64,000 nt of DNA from NCBI RefSeq assembly GCF_014385005.1, contig NZ_JACRSZ010000003.1, positions 62,001 to 126,000 of the forward strand, given 5' to 3'. The notes under the pieces are model-generated. The model saw only the letters and a list, made by a program, of their open reading frames with translations. It was not told the DNA's origin and made no database searches. Positions 16,105 to 24,554 of this stretch are shown here, piece after piece (position 1 is the first letter of the stretch; each line of letters starts with the position of its first letter). The position numbers and the translations under genes are program-made. The DNA comes from Jingyaoa shaoxingensis (lineage in GTDB: Bacteria; Bacillota; Clostridia; Lachnospirales; Lachnospiraceae).

Positions 16105-16638
16105 CTACTCCTTTCTGCCAACCAACATGGTATAGCGCAGCTTCTTACCTTTATATTCTTTCTGCAGAAGCTTATACTCTTCGCAGCAGAACGAATCATT
16201 CCAGATTGCTTCCAGATAATATTCCCGCCAAAGTAACGTCTGATCCTCCTGCCGGAGAATGGTAAATCCTGTCTGTTCTGCCATTTCTGAAAGATTTCCA
16301 GTATCCAGATCTGACAATAATAGAAAACCTCCCTTTTTCAAAACACGCCAACATTCAGATAGTGCATTTTTCTGATCTCTGCTGACAAAAAATGCACACT
16401 GGCTGATGCAAAGATCTATACTGTCTGATGGATACTGCAAATGCAGAAAATCTCCTGTTTCCACATCACTGCCCCGTGGGAAAAGATCCACACCATGTGC
16501 ATCCATCCCAAATGATTTCAGGATCCGTATCGTGTCTCCTTCTCCTGCTCCAAGATCCAGTGCTTTCATTTCTTTTTTCCATTCTATGTTCTCCAGAAGA
16601 TAAAGCGTCTGCGCTTCCCCTCCCGGATGCCTGTTCAT
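16105..16638 (-). CDS. Class I SAM-dependent methyltransferase
   Basis: 177 residues. The SAM-binding motif I is LDLGAGEGDTIRIL near residue 24, with an acidic residue ending strand 2 (GVDLFP) and a motif near LCISQCAFFVS. It resembles UbiE/COQ5-like enzymes, and DVU_1556/TrsM in the recalled family naming. The start is directly abutted by the stop of the small redox protein gene (16639). The substrate is unknown. With a radical SAM enzyme and an AMP ligase in the same operon, a small-molecule or peptide modification is plausible. Confidence 0.85.
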   Translation of the reverse strand: MNRHPGGEAQTLYLLENIEWKKEMKALDLGAGEGDTIRILKSFGMDAHGVDLFPRGSDVETGDFLHLQYPSDSIDLCISQCAFFVSRDQKNALSECWRVLKKGGFLLLSDLDTGNLSEMAEQTGFTILRQEDQTLLWREYYLEAIWNDSFCCEEYKLLQKEYKGKKLRYTMLVGRKE

Positions 16639-16860
16639 CTATTTATCCTCCAGTGCACGCTCTACCGCGAGCACTTTTCCAAGTGCGAGTTCTTCCGGAA
16701 CATACACAAATCCACACTTTGGGCAGACAGGCATTTCCACAGGAAATCCATTTTCCAAATACATAAATTTTGCTTTTCCTTTTACAAGCGGAACCTTACA
16801 TTTCATGCAGGTCAGCTTTCCTTCCGGATCAATCGTATAATATGTTCTCTCTACCGCCAT
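16639..16860 (-). CDS. Small cysteine-knuckle redox protein (DVU_1557-like)
   Basis: 73 residues with two CxxC pairs: CMKCKVPL near 18 and CPKCGFVYVPEEL near 47. The layout is rubredoxin/zinc-ribbon-like and could hold Zn or Fe. The ATG at 16860 overlaps the preceding stop (TAATG), implying coupled translation. It is recalled in NCBI as the DVU_1557 family redox protein, constant next to Mop-like oxidoreductases. Possible electron shuttle or metal scaffold (inference). Confidence 0.8.
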   Translation of the reverse strand: MAVERTYYTIDPEGKLTCMKCKVPLVKGKAKFMYLENGFPVEMPVCPKCGFVYVPEELALGKVLAVERALEDK

Positions 16861-19154
16861 TACTGTCCCACCCTTTTCATAATATTCATTCGATGACTGT
16901 ATGCTCTGTGTACCAGATATCCGTCTTCTGTTTCCACAAACCGCACCCAGAATGTGACATTTCCCAGTCTGCTTCTTGTAACCAGTTCTTTTGTTTCTTC
17001 ATCCAGGATTGCTTCCTGATTTTCTCTGTAATCTGATAACACACGTTCCACATCACTTTTCAGTATCATGCGCTCATCCATCATATGGATTGCCTCCTCT
17101 GTATAGGCAACAGTATAGTCTTTTTTCTCCATGATCGATTCCTCATTCCAGATGTTTTTTAAAAGTGTTTGTTTCAATATGAGCCTGTTGTAGCGTTTCT
17201 CACTGATATCAGGCATATTGCTGGCATTTGCCCCATACAGAAGTTCAAGTATATGTCGGGATTCTCTTCCCTCTCTGGCAAATCGGTCTCTGCATGCCAT
17301 GCAGTATGTAATATATGGTGCATCGGAACGTTCCAGACACTTTTCTGTCATTTTCGCTGCCATATCTTTATTGGCATATGCCGTCAGACCTCCATATCCA
17401 CAACATGGAGACAAATCTCTGGAATATTCTGTATCTTCAACGATACATCCCATATCCGACAAAAGTTGTCGTATCATATCTTGTGTCTGTGCATCCCCTC
17501 TGGCACCACAGGCATCATGTATGGCAACCGGTATCTCCAGTCCTTTCGCCTGCTGTGGAAGTCCGATTTCTCTCAAAATTTCCCAGATTCCTATAACATG
17601 TGCTCCAATACTTTCTTTTAGCTGCTTCATGCAGCTTGGACAGCCTGCTATGATGATCGGATCACCAAGCCTGGACAGTTCCTGTTTCAGCTGCTCATTT
17701 ACTTTTTCTGTCATTTCATAGCGGCCTGCCCATTCGCTGATTGCACCACAGCATCCCAGCATCAGAGCAACACCTCCATCTACCCGATTACTTAAATCTT
17801 CGTATGCCTGCATAACCACATCCGGCGCTATCGCACCTGCCTGACAGCCCGGAAAAAATACATATCTGCAAGTTTCATATCCCGGCTGGAGTCTGCTTAA
17901 AAAAGCCTCTGAATTTGAAAATAACATGTCCATCAGTGCAAATTCATGTGGCGCCAGCGGCATCTTATCTGTGGATACCATATTTTCTCTTGCTGACTTG
18001 CACACCTGACTCATATCAAATCCATTCGGACAAATCACCGTACACTGTCCACAGAGGGCACAGGCATTCATCGGTTTGTTCATCGGATGATCTCCCATGA
18101 TAATCTGCGTATTATTATAGATCTCACGGGCTAATAAACCCGGATGTTTTTGATATTCACTTAAATACACACAGCCTTTCATGCATTCGTCACAATGACA
18201 CTGAATACATCGTTTTGCTTCTTCTACAGCTTCTTCTTTTGAATATCCATCCTGACCACAGAAAATCTTATTCGATCCATGGATTCCTTCCATGTTCGTA
18301 TAAAGCTTGGTAGTCACTGCTCCTTCACTGCCTCTGTTGCTGTGCGGCGATAAATTCTGTACCAGAAAATCCACTGTCAGAGCTGCTCGCTTTGCGGCAA
18401 AAGCCGCATCCATCACAGATTCCGCAGGTCCGCTGACAATCTTTGCCTGTTCCCTTAACATAATCTCGATATCTGCTGCTTCTTCCGGAGCTAACATTTT
18501 TGCCACTTCTTCTGATGCGCAGACCACATCTGCCAGTTCCATTTTTTCTCTGATGAACGGAAGATTCAAACTGCATCCAAATTCAAAAGAAAGATCCATA
18601 GATTTCAGACGTTTCGCTTCATTGCTGCGGTCTGATTCCAAAAGATGTCCGGCTGCCGCTGCAATATAGCTTTCATAATCTTCTTCCTTGCAATAAATCG
18701 TCGTAGGATACATTTTCTTTTCCAGTTCCCCTGCAAGAAACAGTGGAAATAATCCAGAACCAAAGATTGCTGCCCTTTTCTTCTTTCTCATGCGAAATAC
18801 ACTGCTTCGTCTTCCTGGTTCTCCATACCGGACAATCGCACGTTCTACTTCTCGTATGGAGACACCATCACCAAGTTCACAAAGCTTGCAATTATCTTCG
18901 CAAGGTGCCGTACATCCATCACAGAGAATCATTGGAAATGGTGTAATTTTCTCATAAATTGCCAACGCTTTCTTGAAATTTCCTTTTGCAGCATAATACA
19001 GCATCTCTTTTGTATCTACTTTGAAAGGACAGGCTGCAACACAGTAGGCAGGCTGTTCATGGACGCAGAGACTGATCATATGATCCATCTCTTCTTTTGA
19101 CATTCGATTTACATGATAAACGTGAGTAGAACCTCTCTCCTGTATGTATGTCAT
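16860..19154 (-). CDS. Multi-domain Fe-S oxidoreductase (GltD-like N-terminus plus CCG heterodisulfide-reductase domains)
   Basis: 764 residues from the ATG at 19154 (AAGGAG 9 nt upstream; an open extension of 29 codons is unsupported). N-terminus: CVAACPFKVDTKE near 38 and CDGCTAPCEDNCKLC near 78, as in glutamate synthase small subunits. A shortened Rossmann-like stretch follows (AAIFGSGLFPLFLAGEL near 128), apparently without full FAD/NAD(P)H domains. Next come CIQCHCDECMKGC and CALCGQCTVICPNG (4Fe-4S), two CCG-type domains (FFPGCQAGA ... LGCCGAISEW ... CPSCMKQL ... HDACGARGD ... CCGYGG), and a unique about 95-residue tail. Probably cytosolic, passing electrons to or from the Mo hydroxylase made upstream in the operon. 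The partner is inferred. Confidence 0.85.
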   Translation of the reverse strand: MTYIQERGSTHVYHVNRMSKEEMDHMISLCVHEQPAYCVAACPFKVDTKEMLYYAAKGNFKKALAIYEKITPFPMILCDGCTAPCEDNCKLCELGDGVSIREVERAIVRYGEPGRRSSVFRMRKKKRAAIFGSGLFPLFLAGELEKKMYPTTIYCKEEDYESYIAAAAGHLLESDRSNEAKRLKSMDLSFEFGCSLNLPFIREKMELADVVCASEEVAKMLAPEEAADIEIMLREQAKIVSGPAESVMDAAFAAKRAALTVDFLVQNLSPHSNRGSEGAVTTKLYTNMEGIHGSNKIFCGQDGYSKEEAVEEAKRCIQCHCDECMKGCVYLSEYQKHPGLLAREIYNNTQIIMGDHPMNKPMNACALCGQCTVICPNGFDMSQVCKSARENMVSTDKMPLAPHEFALMDMLFSNSEAFLSRLQPGYETCRYVFFPGCQAGAIAPDVVMQAYEDLSNRVDGGVALMLGCCGAISEWAGRYEMTEKVNEQLKQELSRLGDPIIIAGCPSCMKQLKESIGAHVIGIWEILREIGLPQQAKGLEIPVAIHDACGARGDAQTQDMIRQLLSDMGCIVEDTEYSRDLSPCCGYGGLTAYANKDMAAKMTEKCLERSDAPYITYCMACRDRFAREGRESRHILELLYGANASNMPDISEKRYNRLILKQTLLKNIWNEESIMEKKDYTVAYTEEAIHMMDERMILKSDVERVLSDYRENQEAILDEETKELVTRSRLGNVTFWVRFVETEDGYLVHRAYSHRMNIMKRVGQ

Positions 19155-19255
19155 AACCTGATACTCCTTTCGTCTGTAAAGGGGAGGCAGTTTCCCGTCT
19201 CCCCTGATTATATCACAGTTGGCAGCTTTTACTCCAACCACATTATGAATTAAGC

Positions 19256-22018
19256 TTATTTCTCAAGTTCTTTTAATGCTGAAAGAACCCTTTCCGGACG
19301 GGCAGGGATACGTGTAATACGTGCACCTGTCGCATTAAAGATTGCATTCAAGATTGCAGGATGTGGAGCATCCAGTGGAGCCTCACCACAACCGGCTGCA
19401 CCGTAAGGACCGCTTGGACGATATGTTTCATTGAAATGAAGTTCAATATCATCCGGAGCATCCTTTGGATATGGAATACCGCAATTCTTCAAAGTGGTGT
19501 CATGGTTCAAATCTTCAAAATCTTCCGAAAGAGCAAGACCGATACCCTGTACAAGACCACCATAGAAATTACCTTCTACAAGAAGTCTGTTCATGATCGT
19601 ACCTACGTCAGCTACGCAAGTAAATTTCTCAACGGTAACTTTACCTGTTTCTGTATTAACAGCAACTTCCGGCAGGAAGATAGTATACATATAAGTTGCA
19701 AATGGATCGCCCTGTGCGGTATCCTGATCGATCGGATGATCTGCGCAGAATGTAGTTACCCAGTTACCTTCATATTTTGTTGCAAGCCCTTCTGCTACCA
19801 TCTCATCATAAGTACGGAATGTTCCGTCTTCTTTCTTCATTGCTGCTACAAGATTTTCTGCAGCCAGACGACATGCATTACCTGACATAACCTGTGAGCG
19901 TGATCCTCCTGCAGGTCCTGCATTCGGACATGTCTTCGTATCATTCATAACCAGTTTAATCTGTTCCGGTCTGATTCCTGCCTGACGCAGTGTTTCATGA
20001 GATGATACAAGAACACCCATATCAGCCCCCTGTCCATGATCTTCCCATGCAGCATACATCGTAACGGTTCCATCCGGATTTAATTCTGCAAATGCATTTG
20101 ATGTATCAACACCATCAAGACCACAACCGTATACACCAAGAGATACACCGATACCATATTTCATCTTTCCGTCAGAAGCTGCATTCTTTTCGGCAACACG
20201 TTTTTTCGCCGCTTCATACAATGGACGTGCTTTCTTAAACAAATCTTCCTCACAATATACCTCCGGTGGATAACCTGTCGGGATGGTAGTGCCCTCTGAT
20301 TCTTTATAGCAGTTCATTTCACGGATATCAAACGGATCGATTCCCATCTTAGCTGCCAGCACGTCAATTGCAATCTCAGATCCCATATAAGACTGTGGTG
20401 AACCATAAGCACGGAATGCGGAGCCCCATGCATGGTTTGTAAATACGGTTGTTGATTTATTACGAATAGAGTTAATTCCATAACCTGCGCCTGTAAACTG
20501 AGAAAGTCTCATGGTAAGCAGATCGCCAAATTCTGAATATGGACCGTGATCTACATAGTTGTTACCCCAAAGTGCTAAGAGTTTACCATTTTCATCTGCC
20601 GCAAGCTTAATATTCATAAATGCAGGAGATCTCTTTCCTGTATAAGTAATGTTCTGGAACTGATTAAATACCAGCGATACCGGACGTTCCAGAATCTTAA
20701 CAGCTGCACCAATCAGAGCCTCATTTGTCGGTGAGAACTTGTAACCAAATGTTCCGCCTGCATGGTTCTGAACAAGTCTTAAGTTTTCCATTGGTACACC
20801 GATACCATCTGCGATCATAGGCATATGAAGATGTATACCGATAGATTTGGAATGCACTGTTATCATACCGTCTTCATCAATATATCCATAGCCACAGTCC
20901 GGTTCAAGGTGAAGATGTGGCTGACGTGAGCAGTAAGATTCAATCTCAACCTGCTGGGAATCTGGTATACTATCCCAGTCAAAATCAGGACCTTTGATAC
21001 AATTTGTCTCAAAGAATGCATTTGGAATACCAGGATGAATATCTGCTGCATCAGGTGCAATTGCATCCATTGCGTTCATGTATGCAGGAAGCTCTTCAAT
21101 CTCAACCTTTACTGCATCAGCAGCTGCACGGGCATGTTCTTCTGTATCCGCAGCTACAATCGCAATTGCATCGCCAAACTGGAAGATCTTTTCATCACAA
21201 AGTACCGGACGTTCAAAACCGTCTGTCTTGTTGTGTTTTGGAAGCATTACAAGTCCATTGATCTTGTTGGTTCCACCTGCTGCCTTTATGTCTTTTGCAG
21301 TAATCACGCGTACAACACCCGGCATACTTTCTGCTTCTGTTGTATCAATGCTAAGTATATTTGCATGAGAAACCTTCGCCTGTGTAAGCGCAAGACGAAG
21401 CGTTCCAACCGGCATCTTTAATGCATCATCTGCACCGAAATCCCAGGTACCTGTTACTTTCTGTGCTGCTGACGGACGAATATAATTTGTACCCACGATA
21501 GAATCTTCTGTCTGTCTGAACACAAGATCTTCCTTTGTCATCTCGCCGCGTAGAACTGCTGCAGCTGCCATAGTTGCGTCAATAAGTGGCTTGTAACCTG
21601 TACAGCGACAAAGGTTACGCTGTTTGTTAAACCAGTCTCTCACCTCTTCGCGAGTCGGACTTGGATTCTCATCAAGAAGCACTTTTGCTGAGATAATAAA
21701 TCCCGGTGAACAGAAACCACACTGTGCACATCCATATGCCATCCATGCAACTTGGATCGGGTGCATATCAGAAATGGTTCCGACACCTTCAATCGTTGTA
21801 ATCTCTGCGTGGTCAGGAACACGGCTCATTTTATAGATACAGGATCTTGTAACTTTTCCGTTCATAATAACATTACATGCTCCGCAATGACCTTCTCCAC
21901 AGCCAATCTTACATCCTGTAAGAAGAAGATGCTCACGAAGTACCTGAGCCAGTGTCTCATCCTTATCAAGAATAAGGATTCGCTCCACACCATTGATCTT
22001 CAATGTCTTTTTAATCAT
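19256..22018 (-). CDS. Mop-type molybdenum hydroxylase (aldehyde oxidoreductase / xanthine dehydrogenase family)
   Basis: 920 residues in one chain. The N-terminal plant-type [2Fe-2S] domain has CGEGHCGACNVIMNG (about 40); the second [2Fe-2S] domain has CAQCGFCSPGFIISAK and NLCRCTGYKPLIDATMAAA. The molybdopterin domains follow, with QPHLHLEPDCGYGY, GGSRSQVMSGNA and, near residue 880, AAGCGEAPLDAPHPA, whose Glu is the catalytic base in Desulfovibrio Mop. There is no FAD domain, as in Mop (907 aa in D. gigas), so electrons leave through Fe-S partners, fitting the next gene. The linked MocA predicts a molybdopterin cytosine dinucleotide cofactor. The substrate (aldehyde, purine or other heterocycle) is not readable. 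Confidence 0.93.
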   Translation of the reverse strand: MIKKTLKINGVERILILDKDETLAQVLREHLLLTGCKIGCGEGHCGACNVIMNGKVTRSCIYKMSRVPDHAEITTIEGVGTISDMHPIQVAWMAYGCAQCGFCSPGFIISAKVLLDENPSPTREEVRDWFNKQRNLCRCTGYKPLIDATMAAAAVLRGEMTKEDLVFRQTEDSIVGTNYIRPSAAQKVTGTWDFGADDALKMPVGTLRLALTQAKVSHANILSIDTTEAESMPGVVRVITAKDIKAAGGTNKINGLVMLPKHNKTDGFERPVLCDEKIFQFGDAIAIVAADTEEHARAAADAVKVEIEELPAYMNAMDAIAPDAADIHPGIPNAFFETNCIKGPDFDWDSIPDSQQVEIESYCSRQPHLHLEPDCGYGYIDEDGMITVHSKSIGIHLHMPMIADGIGVPMENLRLVQNHAGGTFGYKFSPTNEALIGAAVKILERPVSLVFNQFQNITYTGKRSPAFMNIKLAADENGKLLALWGNNYVDHGPYSEFGDLLTMRLSQFTGAGYGINSIRNKSTTVFTNHAWGSAFRAYGSPQSYMGSEIAIDVLAAKMGIDPFDIREMNCYKESEGTTIPTGYPPEVYCEEDLFKKARPLYEAAKKRVAEKNAASDGKMKYGIGVSLGVYGCGLDGVDTSNAFAELNPDGTVTMYAAWEDHGQGADMGVLVSSHETLRQAGIRPEQIKLVMNDTKTCPNAGPAGGSRSQVMSGNACRLAAENLVAAMKKEDGTFRTYDEMVAEGLATKYEGNWVTTFCADHPIDQDTAQGDPFATYMYTIFLPEVAVNTETGKVTVEKFTCVADVGTIMNRLLVEGNFYGGLVQGIGLALSEDFEDLNHDTTLKNCGIPYPKDAPDDIELHFNETYRPSGPYGAAGCGEAPLDAPHPAILNAIFNATGARITRIPARPERVLSALKELEK

Positions 22019-22054
22019 GTTTCATTCCTCCTTTAAAAAATACACGTTCCGATG

Positions 22055-22315
22055 TTACAAATCTTCTGACTTATGTGTTCCACATGGATCATGATCGGCT
22101 CCCTTACCCGTCAGATCTTTAAGTCTTTCCATTCCTCTGACAGAATAGAAAACAATGGAAGAACTGCTTCCGTCCAGATTCTCACCGCTGAGTTTTAAAA
22201 CATTCGCATTCTCATAATAATCAATCGGAAGTGTCCGACTGTATTGCTCTCCTGTACGCTCATCTTTTACCTGTATCGTAACTTCTTTTGCGGTAATTTC
22301 AAAAATCTTATCCAT
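22055..22315 (-). CDS. Small protein of unknown function at the head of the Mo-hydroxylase operon
   Basis: 86 residues, no cysteine clusters apart from a late DPCGTH. It reads as a compact beta-rich domain (FEITAKEVTIQVKDERTGEQ ... IDYYENANVLKLSGENLDGS) with a charged C-terminus. GGAGAA lies about 8 nt before the ATG. It is 36 nt upstream of the hydroxylase start, in the same transcript and directly after the inverted-repeat operator. I do not recognise the family. A chaperone, carrier or subunit role for the hydroxylase is possible but only positional. Confidence 0.7.
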   Translation of the reverse strand: MDKIFEITAKEVTIQVKDERTGEQYSRTLPIDYYENANVLKLSGENLDGSSSSIVFYSVRGMERLKDLTGKGADHDPCGTHKSEDL

Positions 22316-22361
22316 GGAAACGTTCTCCTGTTTACATTATTTTGTATAATTTCATGTTATC

Positions 22362-22398
22362 ATAATTATTTACAATTTTACAAATTGTAAATAATTAT
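22362..22398. promoter_or_regulatory. Large inverted repeat between divergent Mo-hydroxylase operons
   Basis: 17-bp arms (22362-22378 and 22382-22398) separated by TAC form a perfect inverted repeat with core TTTACAATTTTACAAATTGT. It sits between the start codons of the two divergent arms. The adjacent MocA fusion carries a ModE-like helix-turn-helix, the best candidate binder. A TGCTATAAT extended -10 for the plus-strand operon is found near 22478-22486. Confidence 0.75.
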
Positions 22399-22524
22399 TA
22401 GTTGGCTATTTTTCGCTATTTTTATATTGTTTTTATTACTTCATTTAAAAATTTTACTATTTATCCTCACTTTTTATGCTATAATAATATCAAATTTGTA
22501 CAATGTTATTTTTAGGAGGTATCT

Positions 22525-23457
22525 ATGATGCAGACAGGTGCTCTCATCGTAGCTGCAGGGAAATCGTCACGAATGGGAGACTTCAAGCCCATGCTTCAGC
22601 TTGGATCCATTTCCATCGCGCAGCGTGTGATTAATAACTTCCGGCAGGCCGGAATCTCTAAAATAGTGGTGGTAACCGGATACAATGCGGATGCTCTGGA
22701 ACGCCACCTTGCTTCCAATCATGTTATTTTTCTTCGAAATGAAGACTATGAAACTACTCATATGTTTGATTCTGTCAGGATTGGACTGGAATATTTAAAA
22801 GACAAAGTGGATACGGTACTCTTTACACCTGTAGATGTTCCACTATTCACAGCACATACCGTTACACAAATGCTTTCTCTTGGACAGCCTCTTGTCACTC
22901 CGGTCTGTAACGGAACTCCAGGTCATCCGATCCTGATTCGTTCCTCATTAATTGAGGCCATTTTAAGCAATGATGGAAACACTGGTCTGAAGGGTGCTGT
23001 AGAACATTGTGGAACTCCCATGTATTGTTTAAATGTAGAAGATCCTGGAATCATTCATGATGCGGATACACCAGAGGATTATGCAGAACTTCTTCGTGCA
23101 CACAATCAAAGTCTGATCCGTTCAGAGATTCAGATTCAGCTGGCACGGGAAAAGGTCTTCTTTGATGAACAGCTCTATTCGCTGCTTACACTGATTCATG
23201 AAACAGGATCTGTACGTGATGCCTGCGAACGCATGCACATTTCCTACTCCACCAGCTGGAATCTGATCCATACATTAGAATCTCAGCTACATGAACCGCT
23301 GATTATTCGAAGTCAGGGCGGTGTAAAGGGCAGTCACAGTGAGCTGACACCATACGGAGAAGAATTTTTGAAGCGATATGCCCGTTTTTCAGAGGAAACA
23401 CGTACCTGTTCCGAAGCAATATTTGAAAAGTGTTTCAGAGGATTTTTCAATGCGTAA
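22525..23457 (+). CDS. MocA-like molybdopterin nucleotidyltransferase fused to a ModE-like DNA-binding domain
   Basis: 310 residues. The N-terminal about 195 residues are a MobA/MocA-type nucleotidyltransferase: VAAGKSSRMGDFKPML at 9-24, FTPVDVPLFTAHTV near 93, and a late GIIHDADTPEDY. The last about 110 residues are a ModE/LysR-type winged helix (YSLLTLIHETGSVRDACERM, then HISYSTSWNLIHTLE). It would add CMP to molybdopterin for the hydroxylase and, through the second domain, sense cofactor or molybdate status at DNA. Start ATG at 22525 with AGGAGGT. In known ModE the helix-turn-helix precedes Mop-like molybdate domains; here an enzyme takes their place. The family recalled as DVU_1551 NTP transferase. 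Confidence 0.87.
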   Translation: MMQTGALIVAAGKSSRMGDFKPMLQLGSISIAQRVINNFRQAGISKIVVVTGYNADALERHLASNHVIFLRNEDYETTHMFDSVRIGLEYLKDKVDTVLFTPVDVPLFTAHTVTQMLSLGQPLVTPVCNGTPGHPILIRSSLIEAILSNDGNTGLKGAVEHCGTPMYCLNVEDPGIIHDADTPEDYAELLRAHNQSLIRSEIQIQLAREKVFFDEQLYSLLTLIHETGSVRDACERMHISYSTSWNLIHTLESQLHEPLIIRSQGGVKGSHSELTPYGEEFLKRYARFSEETRTCSEAIFEKCFRGFFNA

Positions 23458-24523
23458 TCTTTATCTTATTCGACACGGAAAACCACAATATCCAGATGAA
23501 CATTCTTACTGTATCGGTCAGACTGATTTTTCTTTATCTATGCTTGGACATCTGCAGTCAGTCCTTCTTCACGGAGAACTGGATGATAAAATAACTGCTG
23601 TTTACTGCAGTCCTTTGTCAAGAGCTATGGAAACGGCTGCACATATCACACCTGATCTTCCACATATCACTATCTCAGATTTAACAGAACGAAATCTGGG
23701 AGAATGGGATGGTCTTTCATTTGATGAGATACGCAAAAGATGGCCGGACATATATAAAGCACGTGGAATGAATCCTGATTACCCGATTCCAGGAGCAGAA
23801 ACTCCTTTCGCATCTGGCATGCGTTTTTCGCAGGCAATTTATGAGATTCTTCGTTCTTCTGAGGGTGATATTGCGATTGTTGCTCATACAGATGTAATTT
23901 CTTCTTATCTGTATTTGCTTGATTCAAAACAGCATGCCAGACAGTATTTTCGTCTTCCATGTGGTTCCTATTATCATCTGAACACAGACGATAACGATCA
24001 TGTTATCTTATCTGATTTGACTTACCTGCTGCCTCATCCTGACTTGCATGACGAACTATGCCGGATGCTTCGCGATTCGGTGTCTCTTCCTCATCATGTA
24101 CAAGCGCACAGTGATGCAGTGACTGAATTGGCTTGCCATTTCTGCGATCTGCTGGAATCTCATGGTTACTTTTTTAATAAAAAACTGATTCGCTCCGGAG
24201 CACTCCTTCATGATATTGCCAGACTTCAAAAACATCACACCAAAACAGGTGGTGATCTTTTCTTACAATTAGGCTATACTGAAATCAGTCAGATTATTTC
24301 ACAACATCATGGTTTACAGAAGACAATTCTGAATGAAGCGGCTATCGTCTTTTTATCAGATAAACTGATTCAGGAAACCGAACGTGTAACCATCGAAAAA
24401 CGATTTGCGGAAAGTCTGTGCAAATGTAACAGTCCCGAATCTTTGAAATCTCATGAACGACAGCTTAAACAGGCTCTTGATCTGCAAAATATGATACAGA
24501 CCATCTGTCACATGATGATATGA
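23450..24523 (+). CDS. Histidine phosphatase - HD hydrolase fusion
   Basis: 357 residues from the ATG at 23450, which overlaps the upstream stop by 8 nt (an in-frame extension of 24 codons into the MocA gene is rejected). Residues 1-195 are a histidine phosphatase: LYLIRHGKP with RHG at 7-9, then IAVEAHT-like IAIVAHTDVI for the second catalytic His. Residues about 215-350 are an HD domain: H in LACHFCDLLESHGY, LLHDIARLQKHH (HD pair) and QIISQHHG. The combination suggests removal of a phosphate plus a nucleotidic or cyclic phosphodiester step. It lies in the operon with MocA and XdhC. Substrate unknown; alpha-ribazole phosphatase-like activity is possible by family only. Confidence 0.85.
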   Translation: MRNLYLIRHGKPQYPDEHSYCIGQTDFSLSMLGHLQSVLLHGELDDKITAVYCSPLSRAMETAAHITPDLPHITISDLTERNLGEWDGLSFDEIRKRWPDIYKARGMNPDYPIPGAETPFASGMRFSQAIYEILRSSEGDIAIVAHTDVISSYLYLLDSKQHARQYFRLPCGSYYHLNTDDNDHVILSDLTYLLPHPDLHDELCRMLRDSVSLPHHVQAHSDAVTELACHFCDLLESHGYFFNKKLIRSGALLHDIARLQKHHTKTGGDLFLQLGYTEISQIISQHHGLQKTILNEAAIVFLSDKLIQETERVTIEKRFAESLCKCNSPESLKSHERQLKQALDLQNMIQTICHMMI

Positions 24524-24554
24524 CTTATAGAAAATTACAGGAGGTGTTTTATAT

